Below, one piece after another: positions 36,195 through 47,914 of a stretch of 64,000 bases of DNA. The notes under the pieces are model-generated. The model was not told the origin of the DNA and made no database searches. It worked only from the letters and a program-made list of their open reading frames with translations. Source of the stretch: Pyrus communis (taxonomy: Eukaryota; Streptophyta; Magnoliopsida; Rosales; Rosaceae); the NCBI RefSeq assembly GCF_963583255.1, contig NC_084806.1:15666317-15730316 (forward strand). Direction: 5' to 3'. Each line of letters opens with the position of its first letter. The stretch's first letter is position 1. The position numbers were made by a program, and so were the translations under genes.

Positions 36195-37645
36195 TTATGC
36201 TAGGAAGCCTACAATTACTTGTCCCTTTACTGCCCTATGAGGTATATATTGAAAACTGAACTCTGATAGTGCTAGAATCCATTTCATAATTCTTCCAGTC
36301 AGCATTGGCTTAGACAATATGTACTTGATCATATCAGTTTTGGCAATTATATAAATATGGTAGGGCAACATGTAGTGTCTTAATTTGCTGGTAGTGAGTG
36401 CAAGGCTAAACATAGCTTCTTAATTTGGGTATATCTTATTTCTGCCTCGGTGAGGATCATACTGAGGTAATATATTGTCTGGTCTTTTCCCCCTTCATTA
36501 TTCTGAGCCAATAAACTCCCTATTGATTTCTCAGATGCTGAGATATAGAGACTTAAAGGCTCTCCTTATGCGGAGGCATGAGCACTAGAGGAGAGGCTAG
36601 GCAAGTCTTCACTTTATCAAAGGGCTCTTGGTGTTGAGGGCCCCACTCAAATTTGTCTTGACTCTTCAATCTCAATAAAAGAGTCAACAGTTGGATTTTG
36701 CCCTCCAGACTAGTAATGAATCTCCTCAAAAAGTTAATCTTCCCAAGCAACCTCTGCAATTGCACTTTGTTAGTGGGGGGAGATGATTCCATTCTAGCCT
36801 TAGCCTTGTTATTGTCCATTTCTACACTCTCTTTGATGGACCACGAACCCTATAAAGATGCCCGATCTAACCCCAAAAGCACATTTTCTAGGATTCATCT
36901 TCAACTTGTGGGTTCTCATTCTCAACAAGGCTTGTATGAGGTATTCCAGGTGTTGATATACAGATTTAGACTTCACCACAATGTAATTAATGTATACCTC
37001 CATGCTATGCCCGATCAAATCATAGAAAATAACATTTATTGCCCTTTGGTAAATAGCACTAGCATTTTTTAGCCCGAAGGGCATTACAACATATTTATAA
37101 GCTCATATATGTCCTGGGCATCTGAATGATGTCTTTTGTATATCCTCTTTAGCCATTTTTATCTGATTATATCCAACATTTCCATCCATGAAAGATAAAA
37201 TTTTGTGTTTTACAACTGCATCGATGGATAGGTCAGCCATAAGCATAGGGTATTCGTTATTAGGAGTTGCTTCGTTAATATTTCTATAATCGACACAACA
37301 TCTAATGGCATTAGTTACAGTTTTCAGTATAGGTACAATGTTAGCCAACCACTCTACATATTTTGCAGGTCTAATAAAGCTTGCCTTTACTAGCCTGTCA
37401 ATTTCTTCTTTGACTTTTTCTTCTATCTTTTTCGACATCATTCTCGGTGCTTGCTTTATAGGTCTGTACTCTTCTTTAATAGGCATTATGTGCTTCACTA
37501 AACTGGAGTCTGATCCAGGAATTTCTGTATAACACCATGCAAAAAAGTCTTTGAATTTGTGCAAAAGATCAACTATCTTTGCTCGATCTCCGGCTTCTAG
37601 CAAGCCACTGAGTTGTATTGGCCTTGGATCATTCTCAGTTCCCAA
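36195..37645 (-). pseudogene. Tat reverse transcriptase and first RNase H
   Basis: RT blocks in order are RPIKQAPRMM, EEIDRLVKASFIRPAKYVEW, RCCVDYRNINEATPN, LSFMDGNVGYNQIKM and VMPFGLKNASAIYQRA. The active-site loop is VYINYIVVKS (36983-36994), where active elements have YIDD. Both catalytic aspartates are therefore lost. The RNase H/connection part follows with LQRLLGKINFLRRFI, FDKVKTCLASPLVLMPP, IKYILSKPMLTGRIMKW and IPHRAVKGQV. Stops and frame changes occur at about 37100 and 36420-36550. Confidence 0.88.
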
Positions 37646-38190
37646 ATTAATGGTTTCTAAAGGGTCTTAAACTTTGGGTGCTGGTTTATCGGGCTCTGTA
37701 GAAAAAAATTCTACTGATTTTGGAGCCTCAGGCTTATCCTTTAGCCAATCTAAGTCATATATACATTCTACCATGTGAATGGCTGCCTTTACTTCTTCTT
37801 CCAAAATTTCCCTCCCTTGGTCATCTTTGGTGCCTGAAGTTCCTTCTCCCCACTCTGCCATTTCTTTGGCTAAGCTCTCCTTGATCTCTCATCGTTCTCT
37901 CCCATAGTTCAACAACCTCTTGATTAAGGACCTGACTGCTATCACTTGGTCCTTTCTCTTCTGGTCTGTCATCATTAGTGTTAGCGAGCAGGGACAATAT
38001 GAGGTATGTCTTATTCTTCCTGGGTGAGAGAAAATCTTTGTTCTAAGAGCTTTTGGGCCGTCACCTTGGTAGGGCGACCGTTCTGATCAGCACCTAGACA
38101 TTGTAGGATCCCAACATTAGGATTGTAGAAATTGGCCTTAGCAACATTAGCTGTGGGGAAACATGGTCGTGACTCGGGCTCTACTATCTC

Positions 38191-38670
38191 TCAAAATCCT
38201 TGTTCTGCAGTGGTGGGTTTATGATATAGATCAACTTGTTGGTGCAAGGTAGATGATACAGATAGACTCTGGTGCATCCAATCATTTCCTAGCGATGCCC
38301 CATAGGTAGAGCTGCTATCTACCACAAAGAATGGCAACATAATTTTCTTGGATCCTAAGTCTACCTCTAAGAGCAGTATCCCAAGAGTTTTGGTTGGTGA
38401 TGGCTCTAGAAAAACTAGACACTGTGAGATCAATAGGTATAAGGTATTATTCTCCTCTGTAAAGTCTCTTTATCTGTTTGAGTGGTAGCACATTAACTGC
38501 TGCCCCCATCTATCAACACCCTTTTGAAATGAACTTCTTCCAGATGAGCTGTCACATATATAGGCCTTAGATGGCTTGCTAAGGCCAAACTTGGCTTTTT
38601 GAACACCATCTTGTCAGAATAAACCCTCTCGGGTTCTTTTTGCATGGGATCAGGTGAGTTTGCCAAGCTT
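38191..38670 (-). pseudogene. Tat aspartic protease
   Basis: A VLIDGGSS motif with the catalytic Asp codon at 38508-38510 begins the domain. The sequence after it needs a frame change to continue as NVLPLKQIKRLY. The C-terminal part reads FFVVDSSSTYGASLGNDWMH and then SVSSTLHQ, typical of the Tat/gypsy retropepsin end (usually LGRDWIH). A frameshift and stops inactivate it. Confidence 0.75.
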
Positions 38671-38879
38671 GATTACTTCTTACTAACTTCTTCAATGTTT
38701 ACAAGTGCCATCATTGGCTTTTGTGCCATATAATCATCCTCTATTACTTCTGGTTGATTTGGTTTTACACAGAACATAATTGACCATTCATAGGTCACGT
38801 TCACATGAAAGTTGTTAGGTCCAAGTGTTTCTTCCTTATTCTCCCCAATTTGGCACAGAAACTGATCCATCCATGCTTG

Positions 38880-39849
38880 AGCATCTTTGGTTAATATTAA
38901 CTCAAGTGCTTCATCCTTTCTTATGGCATTAAAATCATGCAGCTACCTTGGAGTTCCAAATGGAATATCCTCTTGTGGTAATAGAGGCATCACTTTTTCA
39001 GGAGAAATGGTTTCAAAACAAATAGGCTATGGATTCCAACCTGGTGTAGGTACCATCACCATGCTCTCTTGGGCTCTTCTTAATATTTTGTACTTCCCTA
39101 GATGAGGGTTTTGAGGAACATGATCCCTTATGCCTTTAGCCTAGCCTTGTTATTAGCCTTTTTTTTTTCTTGCTTATCCAACTGAGTCATCTCTCTCTTC
39201 CTTGGGTAAACTTCTCAAACTTAACATTTTCACAAGATTCTGAAACAACATGCATTTTTAGTGAGTTCATATGAGTTTTGTGTTGCCTCTGAACCCTTCT
39301 TATCATGGATGCCCCAATTTCTCGAACAAGCATTTCCGTCTCTACTCACTACGTACTGCTTTCGGCCCAGTCGGGCTGAATTTACCTTTGTAATTGGTGG
39401 TATCAGGCTTATGGTTCTTCAAGTTTTCCTTGTCTCATGTTGCTGTAGTTGGTTGGTTGGGGAGCCTTAACATCCACCCAGCGTGGCAACCTCACCTCCT
39501 TATCTTTTACTTCTTCAGAAGCTTCAAAATTTCTAAACACTTCAAACAAACCCTTAAGCTTTGAATCTCTTCCCAACCTCTGGAACACATTCTTAGTAAT
39601 TTCTTTGTTTGTCTCAGCAGCCCGAAGAATACTCATGCGGGCATCCTGTTTTTCTATTTATCTCTTTCTGACCAATTCTCGATCAATGATTGCATCTGAT
39701 GATGGTACCTTAAGCTCACACTCACATTGACATTTGCTACACAAAACTACTTCTTTGATCATAACTGCTTGGGCTTGTCGGGCAATATCCTGACACTTTC
39801 TGTTAGCCCACCTGTTTGTTTTCTTTCTCCTCTTTCCTCTTAACCTAAT
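38880..39849 (-). pseudogene. Tat gag-protease linker region, degraded
   Basis: This is the stretch between gag and protease. Only short broken frames are left and no domain could be assigned. Confidence 0.4.
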
Positions 39850-40921
39850 TAAGATTTATCATGTCGATTAGGGCTTCAGGGAATGGATCTGTGTCTACCA
39901 TCATGTTGGCCTGGGGTTTCTCCAACAATAATTTTCCTTTGACTATAAGGTCTTGGAGCTAATCTCTGAATTGCACATAATTAGCAATGGAGTGATTGAA
40001 GGTATAATGGAGCTTGCAATACTTCTTCCCTCTAAGTTCTTCAAGTTTGGGCATCTTCTTGGTGTTGTCGGGCAAGATTATTCGAGCCCTCACCAGTTCC
40101 TCGTAAATGTCTATGACCTTGGTTAAGTCAAAGGAATATGACTGATACTTTGGAAGCTTCATGGGTACAATCTTCTAGTCTTTGATAGGTTGAACCAATC
40201 CCTTCACCATCAAAAGCTTAAAAGAAGTGGTCATTTCTGCAGCACATAAGTCTATCTTTTCCCTCAGGCTGTTATCATTTTCTCCCACCTCTAGGCCTTC
40301 AAACTCCAGTTAATGTATTGGTGTTTTGCATTTCTAAAAAAATGGGCACTTTGGATGAATGCTTCACTTGCTATTCTTCTGCCAACTTCTTATACTTAAC
40401 GGCCGCAATCACCAGTTCTTGAAGCTCGTTAAACTGTACATCATAGAACTTCTTCCTCAGAGGTAGTCTCATAGCCTTTTGGGTGATGGCTATAAGTTGA
40501 GCATGGTTGATTGAGAACTGGCATCTCGTCCTGGTATTTCTTAACTTATCATAAAATACTCAGTAAACTCATGTTCATATTGCTTCACTTCCACCAGATC
40601 ATTAATGGTCATTTCAGGTTCCACCCTATAAAATTGCTTATGAAAGACCATTTTCATCTACCCCAGTTGGCAATGGAATTGGGAGGTAACATAGAGTACC
40701 ATTGGGAAGCCAAACCTACCAGTGAGCTTCCAAAAAATCTTAGTTTGTAGTTGGGGTTGTCCTCGAACGCCACGCAGTGATTTGAAAATTTGAAGATGTG
40801 ATCTCTGGAAGACACATTACAGTCTTCTCCACTAAAAGTTAGGAACGTGAGCATCTTGAAATTGAGAGGGAAAAGATTCTGCTTATCAATGTACTCAAGA
40901 TAAGGCTTCTGATATGTTATC
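39850..40921 (-). pseudogene. Tat gag, core and C-terminal part
   Basis: The minus-strand frame from the insertion border reads KPYLEYIDKQNLFPLNFKM, then FSGEDCNVSSRDHIFKF and LVGLASQWYSMLPPNSIANW. This is the gypsy gag capsid block. Further on, LPDNTKKMPKLEELRGKKYC and KLHYTFNHSIANYVQFRD form the Cys/His-containing end of gag typical of this lineage. Several stops interrupt it. The gene is split from its N-terminal part by the 40922-43221 insertion. Confidence 0.8.
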
Positions 40922-43221
40922 TGATGCGAGCATTATACGCATACAAATTAAACCCTATTTGTGACAATTGTAGTAATGATGTAAGTAGGGATCGTTCTAA
41001 CCGGGGATTAACTAGGGATGCTAAACACTTGACTTAAATAAATAAAACTAACTTTTAAAACACTAAGACAAACTTAAAAGACTCAAAACAAGTTCAAAAG
41101 ACTCCAAATACTTTAAAAACATAAAATAAGACAAATCAAATGATTAAGACTTAACAAAATAAGGGGGGGGGAAGTTTGATTTGACGAAAATTGAAATAAC
41201 AAAACAAGTTAATAAACTAAGCAAATTGTAAAACGAATAAACGTAAATATGAATGTGATGAAAATATGGATGATGGAATAGCCAAGGGGTTCTTCTCCAC
41301 ACATGTTACACTTGCAATACAAGATTGATTTTCGGTTGGTCTTTCGATAAATTATGAAACTCAATGCTCCAAGTTAATTAGGTTCGCTTAAATTAACTTT
41401 CAGATTTCCCTAGATTCATTGGATTGAATGGAATACGCATTACAACCAAATTATTCTTAATCAAAGTCCCTAACTATGGAATACGCATGATAGAGACATT
41501 CAACAAAGATCATTAAGTTCAACGGAAATCATAAACATCGACGAGGCATTCGTTACTATGGAATACGCATGAAACTTATGCCAAGAATTCGTTTAACGCG
41601 ATTGTTTATAAGCAACCTCCACTACTTGTGAATATAAGTTCATAACGATTAGGTGAAACTCACTTATATTCTAGCGTCATATTCATGCATGAAAATTAAG
41701 CTTGCAATCTTAATGAACATACATAAATAATTTATCAATCAAACAGTTAAACGAATTGAATCCACAACTTATGAAATACCAACCAAAAGTAATCAATTCA
41801 TATTGCAAATATAAACATAGTTTCGAATCACCCCCTAGCTAAAGGGGGTTTAGTTCCTCATAACTTTGAAATCAAAGAAACCCCTAAACATTCCAACAAC
41901 TCAAACTTGAATTGTATGAACGTTTAGGCACTCTTTTCTTCCTCGTTGTTGTAGCACAAGGTCTAAGTGAGCTTTGGGGATTATGTGAAGTGTTTTGGAG
42001 GGATGGGAAGTGGTTGGATAGTGGCTGCAATGAAGGAGAAAAACTGCACAGAAAATGGAATGGGACTCACGGCAATGGAATGGCATTTGTGTTGTGTGAA
42101 GTGTTGTGAATGGAAATATGAGATATGAATTGAATGGGGAGTGAATGAATGAATGCTAGGGTATTTATAGGGGTGGTGGAGGGAACATATGGCTGTTTGT
42201 TTAAGCATTTGTGTGGAGGAATGATGGAAAAACAGCTAGGACACATGTGAAAACTGGAATTGCACAAGGGGAGCAAAGGGAACCCACGGCATGGATGGAT
42301 TTGCATGTGTTTGGGAAGCTTTCTTGCTCATTTTCTGGATGCAATGATGAAGAGTTTAATAATTAATGCATGTAGGTGGTTGAAATGATGAAGAATGAGT
42401 GGTGGATGTGTGAATGATTGAATGTGCATGTGGGTGAATGTGAAGGGAATGCATGTGAGTGAATGTGAAGGGAATGCATGTGAGGATGCTGGAAATGCAA
42501 TGGAACTCACGGCACAAAGGTTCTTTGGTGATGAATGTGGTTGATTTAATGGAGGAACAAGTGCATGTGTTGAATTAGTGGTGCATGTGATTAAAGATGG
42601 AGAAGGTGGTGTAATGATGAAGTGGAATGGCTGAAAATGCAAGGGGGAGTGAAGGCCACGGCAAAGGTGTTTTGGTGCATGTGTTGGCTGTTTTGTTTGT
42701 TGGTTAAAGCTTGTGTTTGCATGTGAATGTTGTTTGTGTTTTAAAGAATGAATGGTGGTGTAATAATGAAGTGTGATGAGTGATAAGTGTATGATATGTT
42801 GAGTGATAAGATAAGTGGTTATTGATATGTAGATGAATGAATGATATGATAAGTAATAAATATATGATATGTGGTGAGTGATAAGTGAATGGTTTGATAA
42901 GTGATAAATGAACTAGTTTAAAGGGCTAGGGTTTAAGTACATAGAATGGGCCTAAAATAGGTTGGTTTGTATGGCATAATGTGTTGTGTCTTCAAGTGCA
43001 TACAAGGCCTTCAAATTCGTCCATCCTCTTGGCTCCATGGATAAGCTATCCAATCCATGCCCAAAAATGCTCCAAATGGCCTCAAAATGCACTTTCTTGC
43101 TCCCTAGGCCCTTAGAACCTGAAAACACACAAAAGAAGCATAAAGGACTAAAATAACGAGAGAAACATAACGTAAATGCACGAGAACAAGCCATTTAAGT
43201 CGCATGAATATGCTCCTATCA
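40922..43221 (-). mobile_element. Solo-LTR-like insertion (TTATC duplication)
   Basis: The element starts TGATGCGAGC and ends GCTCCTATCA, with TTATC on both sides (40917-40921 and 43222-43226). Removing it rejoins the gag frame across the site. Read on the minus strand it begins TGATAGGAGCATATTCATGC. This end is near-identical to the start of the element at 46087. A TATAAATA box lies at 42169-42162 (minus). No coding capacity is seen. The inner part repeats CACGGC and GTGATAAG motifs and a perfect 25-bp tandem pair (42434-42483). Confidence 0.85.
42434..42483. repeat. Perfect 25-bp tandem pair
   Basis: Two identical copies start GTGAATGTGAAGGGAATGCA inside the 40922-43221 element. Confidence 0.9.
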
Positions 43222-44010
43222 TTATCCTAAACATTGGGTGGGCATGCGGCTAAGCATTATATACTACCATCCTTCTCAATTCTGCCAGTTCATTCCAGAG
43301 TTGTTGGTTAGCCATATTATTATGTGAGGGATAGGGAGTCCCCCACTTCGAGCTATGATCGATGCTCGAGAAAGCTTCCCTCTATGGGTCTGGCTGTCTC
43401 CATCTTACTTATCATCCTCCTTTATTAGCTAATTATGGTGGCCTGTAAGGAAGATACTTACCCCAGTTGTAGATAAGCCATTTTCGCTTGTTGCTCCCAC
43501 CGAGCTAAACGCTCCAATCTTTATCCTTTCATACTCGACCTGCCTTCTAACATATGGTGGTGGTGGGGGATTGAGCAAGCCTGCTTCTTGAAACTCTTCA
43601 TTTTCTCGCCGACTGGTTTTAACTTCTTCCTTTATTTTCCCATTATTCTTCTTTTCTTCAAGTACAGGGAACAAAGGAATTACTGGTTCTTTTTCTAGGC
43701 TTGGCTCTATGATTCTTTCCCTGGTGTAACCATCATTCGGTGTGGAGTACTCTAACTCCAACTTTCTTTGTGGGGTTCTTGTTAAGGAACATAACATGCT
43801 AACCTTTCATATGGTCTCCAAAGAGATCTTCTCCATACTTCTCAATATTTGCACCATGGTGGCTTGCAAATCTTCATTAGTGACTTTTTCAACCGACTTC
43901 TCAAAGGAGGTCGGGCTCTCTAAGATTGCGGGGCTGTGTAGTGAAGGAAAGTCCTTTGGGTGATTTGTCATGCCTGCTTTTATTGGACAAAGAGGTTGCC
44001 CAAATTCCAC
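43222..44010 (-). pseudogene. Tat gag N-terminal part
   Basis: The minus-strand frames read MEFGQPLCPIKAGMTNHPKD, then SFEKSVEKVTNEDLQATMVQ, a probable coiled coil. After a stop and frame change come PPPPYVRRQVEYERIKIGAF and a degraded link to the capsid block at 40921. The position directly downstream of the primer-binding site supports gag. Confidence 0.65.
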
Positions 44011-44066
44011 CTTCCACCTAAATGTTCGATCATTCCTTTATCTTGGCATACAATATCACAAAATGG

Positions 44067-44084
44067 ATCCCACCGAGCATGCCA
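44067..44084 (-). other. Tat element primer-binding site
   Basis: The minus strand reads TGGCATGCTCGGTGGGAT six bases after the 5' LTR end CCTAAACA. It begins TGG, as expected for complementarity to a tRNA 3' CCA. The related site TGGCACGCCCGATGGGAC follows the first LTR of the element at 46967. I do not assign the tRNA. Confidence 0.65.
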
Positions 44085-44090
44085 AAACTA

Positions 44091-45219
44091 TGTTTAGGAT
44101 GGATCTGTCCCTCGCACAGCTCCCCGGGGTCTTGCCTATCAGGCAAGGTTTGCTGCTTGGTATGCTGCAATATAAGTTTGCTATTAGTTTGAATGATGTC
44201 TTTGTGGGGCCCTTGTTAGGCCTTGAAGCTCACAATCAAAACTAATATGGATATGAGTGTGCCACTGTTATCTTTGTATAACATATTGTTCTTTTTTGGT
44301 TATTAACTGGGTTGATTACTTGCGCCACAAGTTACTTGGACTTCTTGATCTTACTGGATTGTTACAGATGGGTTAAGTCTGCATAAGGTTTTTTTCTCGC
44401 CTCGTAAACAAGGACTTTTACTCATACTATTATATGTCCAGATAAAGGGAGTTCAAGGCCTTTCCAACTATTTCTTTGATTACAGTTAACACTAAAGAAG
44501 CAAGGTTAATTAGTTTAGCTAGATTAATCACAAATGAACTTTGAAAAACAGTTGAAAGTGGTTTAAAACACAAAGAAAGATGCATTAAACAACATATCTA
44601 CTTTATGTAAGCACAAACAAAAAAGATTCGGGCAAGATTATAACCTTGTCTGGCAAGGTTCAACTTCTTGCGACCACTTCTCTTTGTGTCTTACAAGGGT
44701 TGTAATCTTTGGGGAATGAAAGGTAATGCAAGTTTACAAAAGGGATTTGATACTACAACACTGGGAAAAAGTAGTAGAGCTTCTAAAACTTGACAAAAGA
44801 TGACTTTCTATTGTGAATCTATGACTAAAAGAGTAGAGTCTGGACAACTAAAACTTTTTGGTTTCTGACTTGTCTAAGAGCAAAGTAGGATGTCTTTTGA
44901 TTGATTGGTTGAGTGTCCTTGTCTTTGGTAGCCCTTGCTACTTTTATAGACTTTTTAGCCCGACTGTCTAAGCTTTGCCTTTTAGTGATGGCCTCCGGAA
45001 CATGGCGAGTCACCACTTATTTACCTATCCATGCCCTCGAAAAGTACTTTTTGTTGGGATGAGCTACCCTTCTGAGTGTCACTTCTCTCATATGCCTATT
45101 GCCTATTCCTTGGCAAAAATGGTTTTTAATTCCTCTTGGGCCGTTGACTTGTCTCTTTTCTTTTTGTATTCTTAGGCCTCCACTCTCACTAAGCCCAACA
45201 TTAAATATCCACTGAAACA
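44091..45219 (-). repeat. 5' LTR of the Tat element
   Basis: An 1129-bp LTR paired with 27289-28431. It ends GAAACA on the plus strand and is flanked by CACTA. Confidence 0.9.
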
Positions 45220-46086
45220 CACTATCTTCTTTTTCACATGGTTTTGCAAATTATTCTAAGATTCCACTGCCATGGCCAGTTAGTAATAGTGGCATCAGTC
45301 TATGTACCATAAATTGGAATGAAATGATTATCCACATGATATGTTGGGATTCTATGACTCGAAACGATCGAGTCGTGAGTGTGCATGGAGTAGTTCCATG
45401 AGTGTGCGCAGGTGTTCACGTATACATTTGGATTCCATACCACGTATTTGTGTCGTGAAACATGCACGTGTCTTAGAGAGCTTTCTACATAGACCGATTC
45501 TTGTATAAAATAAAATAAAATTTTAATTTCTTTCTCTTGATAATTGATCATCTGTAACCAGTGCATGCATGTGACAATTGATTATGTGATGAGTGTTGTA
45601 TACAACGTCTTACCCAATAATTTCTTCATTTGGCGTTCAGATTATCTAAAATACTAGCCATTTAACAACATCATTCCTGAACAGTTGAAGTGCTTCTTAC
45701 TCATCTTCATCATCCGACAAGCCAATTGATTCCCCAAAGCAATAGGTTCCCTTATTTCCATTTACAGAATTTCTCACCAATATTTTGGATGATTAGACCG
45801 ATACTACATAATCTTTTATTTAATTTTATTTTGGATCTTTATTTGGACATTCTCCTTCAATCTTCTCATCTATTTTAATAATTATCTTTGCAATATAGTT
45901 TGAGGATCAAAATCTTCTAATTTTTAGGCCACTATCAGTTGAAAAAAAAAAAAATCAATCAAATCAAAATTACAAGTATAAGACTGACGGTGGAAAAGCG
46001 TCATCTTTCATGTTTCGAAAATGTCATATATGTGAATATCGTCCCATTAATTATATTAGATGACTGGGGACGTCTCATTTAGTGTC
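45220..46086. other. Intergenic between the two nested clusters
   Basis: No gene is seen. From about 45985 the sequence carries CGGTGGAAAAGCGTCATC and GGGGACGTC motifs. These resemble the hairpin units at 51.5-51.9 kb, so the right part of this stretch probably belongs to the same CACTA-like element. Confidence 0.35.
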
Positions 46087-46966
46087 TGATAGGAGCATAT
46101 TTATGCAACTTAGTTAGCTTGTTTTCTTGCATTTACATAGCTAATTTCTACTTGTCAGAGTGTTTTAAGCTATTTTCATGTGTTTTCAGGTTCAATTGAC
46201 AAGGTTGGCATGAAAGTGCAATTTGGAGCATTTTAGAGCAGTTTTGGGCTTGGAATGGAGTGTACATGCATGGAGCAAGGTGGATGGACGAATTTGAAGA
46301 TCAAGAGAGGTTAGGAATGTGATTAACGTCTGGAAGAATTAAATTGAAGACTCGGAAGATAAGGAATCAGCTACAAAGAAGGAATATTATTCAAATTTCC
46401 TCATCTTATCCAAACCTTATCCAAACCTTATCCAACCTTATCTTATCTTATCCTATCCTAATCTTTTCCTACCTTAATTTAAACTTCAAAGAGGACTCCT
46501 TTTCACATTAAATCACCTAAATATCATGTTCTAGAAGCCCTATTTTCGTGCCCTAAGTTTATGCTACATGTAACCCTTCTAGAAGTTCTAGAATCTACCA
46601 CAAGGACCATTCCTTGTCCTCCATGGAATCTGATTGAAAGTGTCCGTGTTCTTTGGTGATTTAGAGTCCTAATTCCTCTCCTTTTCAGCCCAAATTTTGT
46701 GCCTTCCCTTCACCCTATAAATACATGATGCCACAACACTCATAAACCACCACCCTCTACCACAATTTCACACCACACCATCCACCACACCTGGAGCCGT
46801 GCTTGCCATTCAAGATTGGATTGTTGGAGTGTTTCTAGGTGTATTCTATCTTAGTTTTCAATGTTTAAATTTAATTATCTTTGTTTTGCGAACATGAGGA
46901 ACTAAATTCGTTTTAGTTAGAGGTGAATTCAAAGCCATGAACATATATGTGATATGAATTGATTTC

Positions 46967-47842
46967 TGTAGACATCGAAATTTCGGTGAAATGAATGTTG
47001 ACCAATAATTAAAATTTCAACGCTCACGTGTCACATAAATTTTACATGTAGCGTATGACTCAACGAAAAATCGAAATAAATTGGAAAAGTCATCAAATAG
47101 GACACGTGTCAATACCTGGCAGAAATGATTTATTTCATCTGATTATTTAAATCCAAAAATCAAGTTTTGGAATTCTATAAATAGGAGGCCAAAGCATTCA
47201 TTTTGGGGGAGAATGAAGAAGAAGGAAGAAGAAGGAAGAAGAGAAAGAAAGAAGGAAATTTACATCACACCAAAACCTTGAAGCTTTGAAACTCTAAAGC
47301 TCTCAAGCAAATCCTGAAGGATCAAGAAAACACTCTTCGTTCTTCGTCAAATCCTCCTTCAAGGTCAAGCCCCAAGGGCCCTTGAAGAACTTCCACCAAC
47401 TCAAGATCAAGCCCCGACGGCCCCTTGAAGAAAGTGTTCATCATCCGTTCATCCTAAGATCAAGCCCCAACGGCCCTTTGGATCAACAACCTCAACAAAT
47501 CCACACATCCAATCGTTCTTCAAGATTAAGCCCAAAAGCCCTTGAAGATCCGCTCATCCATCAACCTTCAAGATCAAGCCCAAAAGCCCTTGAAGAAATC
47601 CATACACCCAGTCTTCAAGATCAAGCCCAAAAGCCCTCGAAGATCCGTTCATCAACTGTTCATCCTAAGACCAAGCCCCGACGGCCCTTTGGATCAACAG
47701 CTCATCTACAAACCTACACCCTACGAAGATAGAATCAGAGGATCAAATTACAAAGAGATTGTAACCCCAAAATCATTAAACACAAAATATATTTTGTACA
47801 CGGTATTCTTGTTTCTTGTTTCAGGAACTTTCCGTGTTTACA
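46967..47842 (+). repeat. 5' LTR of the gag-only element
   Basis: It starts TGTAGACATCGAAATTTCGG and ends CGTGTTTACA. It holds two CACGTGTC motifs (47025 and 47103), TATAAATA at 47176-47183 and, downstream, a series of repeats built on CAAGATCAAGCCC and CCCTTGAAG (about 47360-47700). Confidence 0.95.
47025..47183 (+). promoter_or_regulatory. LTR promoter: two ACGTG boxes and TATA
   Basis: CACGTGTC occurs at 47025-47032 and 47103-47110, in the form of the ABRE/G-box bound by plant bZIP factors. A TATAAATA box follows at 47176-47183. The same arrangement is preserved in the second LTR (49777, 49855, 49928). The order suggests a U3 promoter that may respond to ABA or stress; that response is inference. 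Confidence 0.55.
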
Positions 47843-47914
47843 AACTTGGCACGCCCGATGGGACTTTCTCTACCTCTCATCTCTGTCTCCGTTCAAGATA
47901 TTCAAGCACAGTCC

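Larger units (their letters stand above)
27289..45219 (-). mobile_element. Ty3/gypsy element, Tat-type, 17.9 kb, nested
   Basis: The two LTRs (27289-28431 and 44091-45219) begin TGTT and end AACA and are flanked by CACTC and CACTA, a 4/5 target duplication. On the minus strand the order is 5' LTR, primer site, gag, protease, RT, RNase H, a second (archaeal-type) RNase H, integrase, a long antisense ORF region, a purine-rich tract and the 3' LTR. Two RNase H domains plus a long 3' region are the hallmark of the Tat/Ogre lineage. Every coding region has stops and frameshifts. Two later insertions (29122-30603 and 40922-43221) sit inside; without them it is about 14.1 kb. Confidence 0.88.

Noticed and set aside
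41901..42642. Four His/Pro/Ser-rich minus-strand ORFs in the 40922 element
   Set aside because: They are low-complexity translations of GTGAATG-type repeats, with no domain, and lie in a solo-LTR-like element.
27289..45219. Plus-strand orientation for the Tat element from the TGTT start at 27289
   Set aside because: TGTT...AACA ends are symmetrical. Gag, protease, RT and integrase, the primer site next to 44091 and the purine tract next to 28431 all give minus orientation.
46410..46460. CTTATC-type tandem motif as a telomere or satellite
   Set aside because: The units (CCTTATCCAAA, CTTATC) are irregular and few. They are a simple-sequence patch in the solo LTR.
47360..47700. CRISPR-like array
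   Set aside because: The short repeats are imperfect, spacers are not unique or of constant length, the DNA is a plant LTR, and the same array is present in the second LTR.
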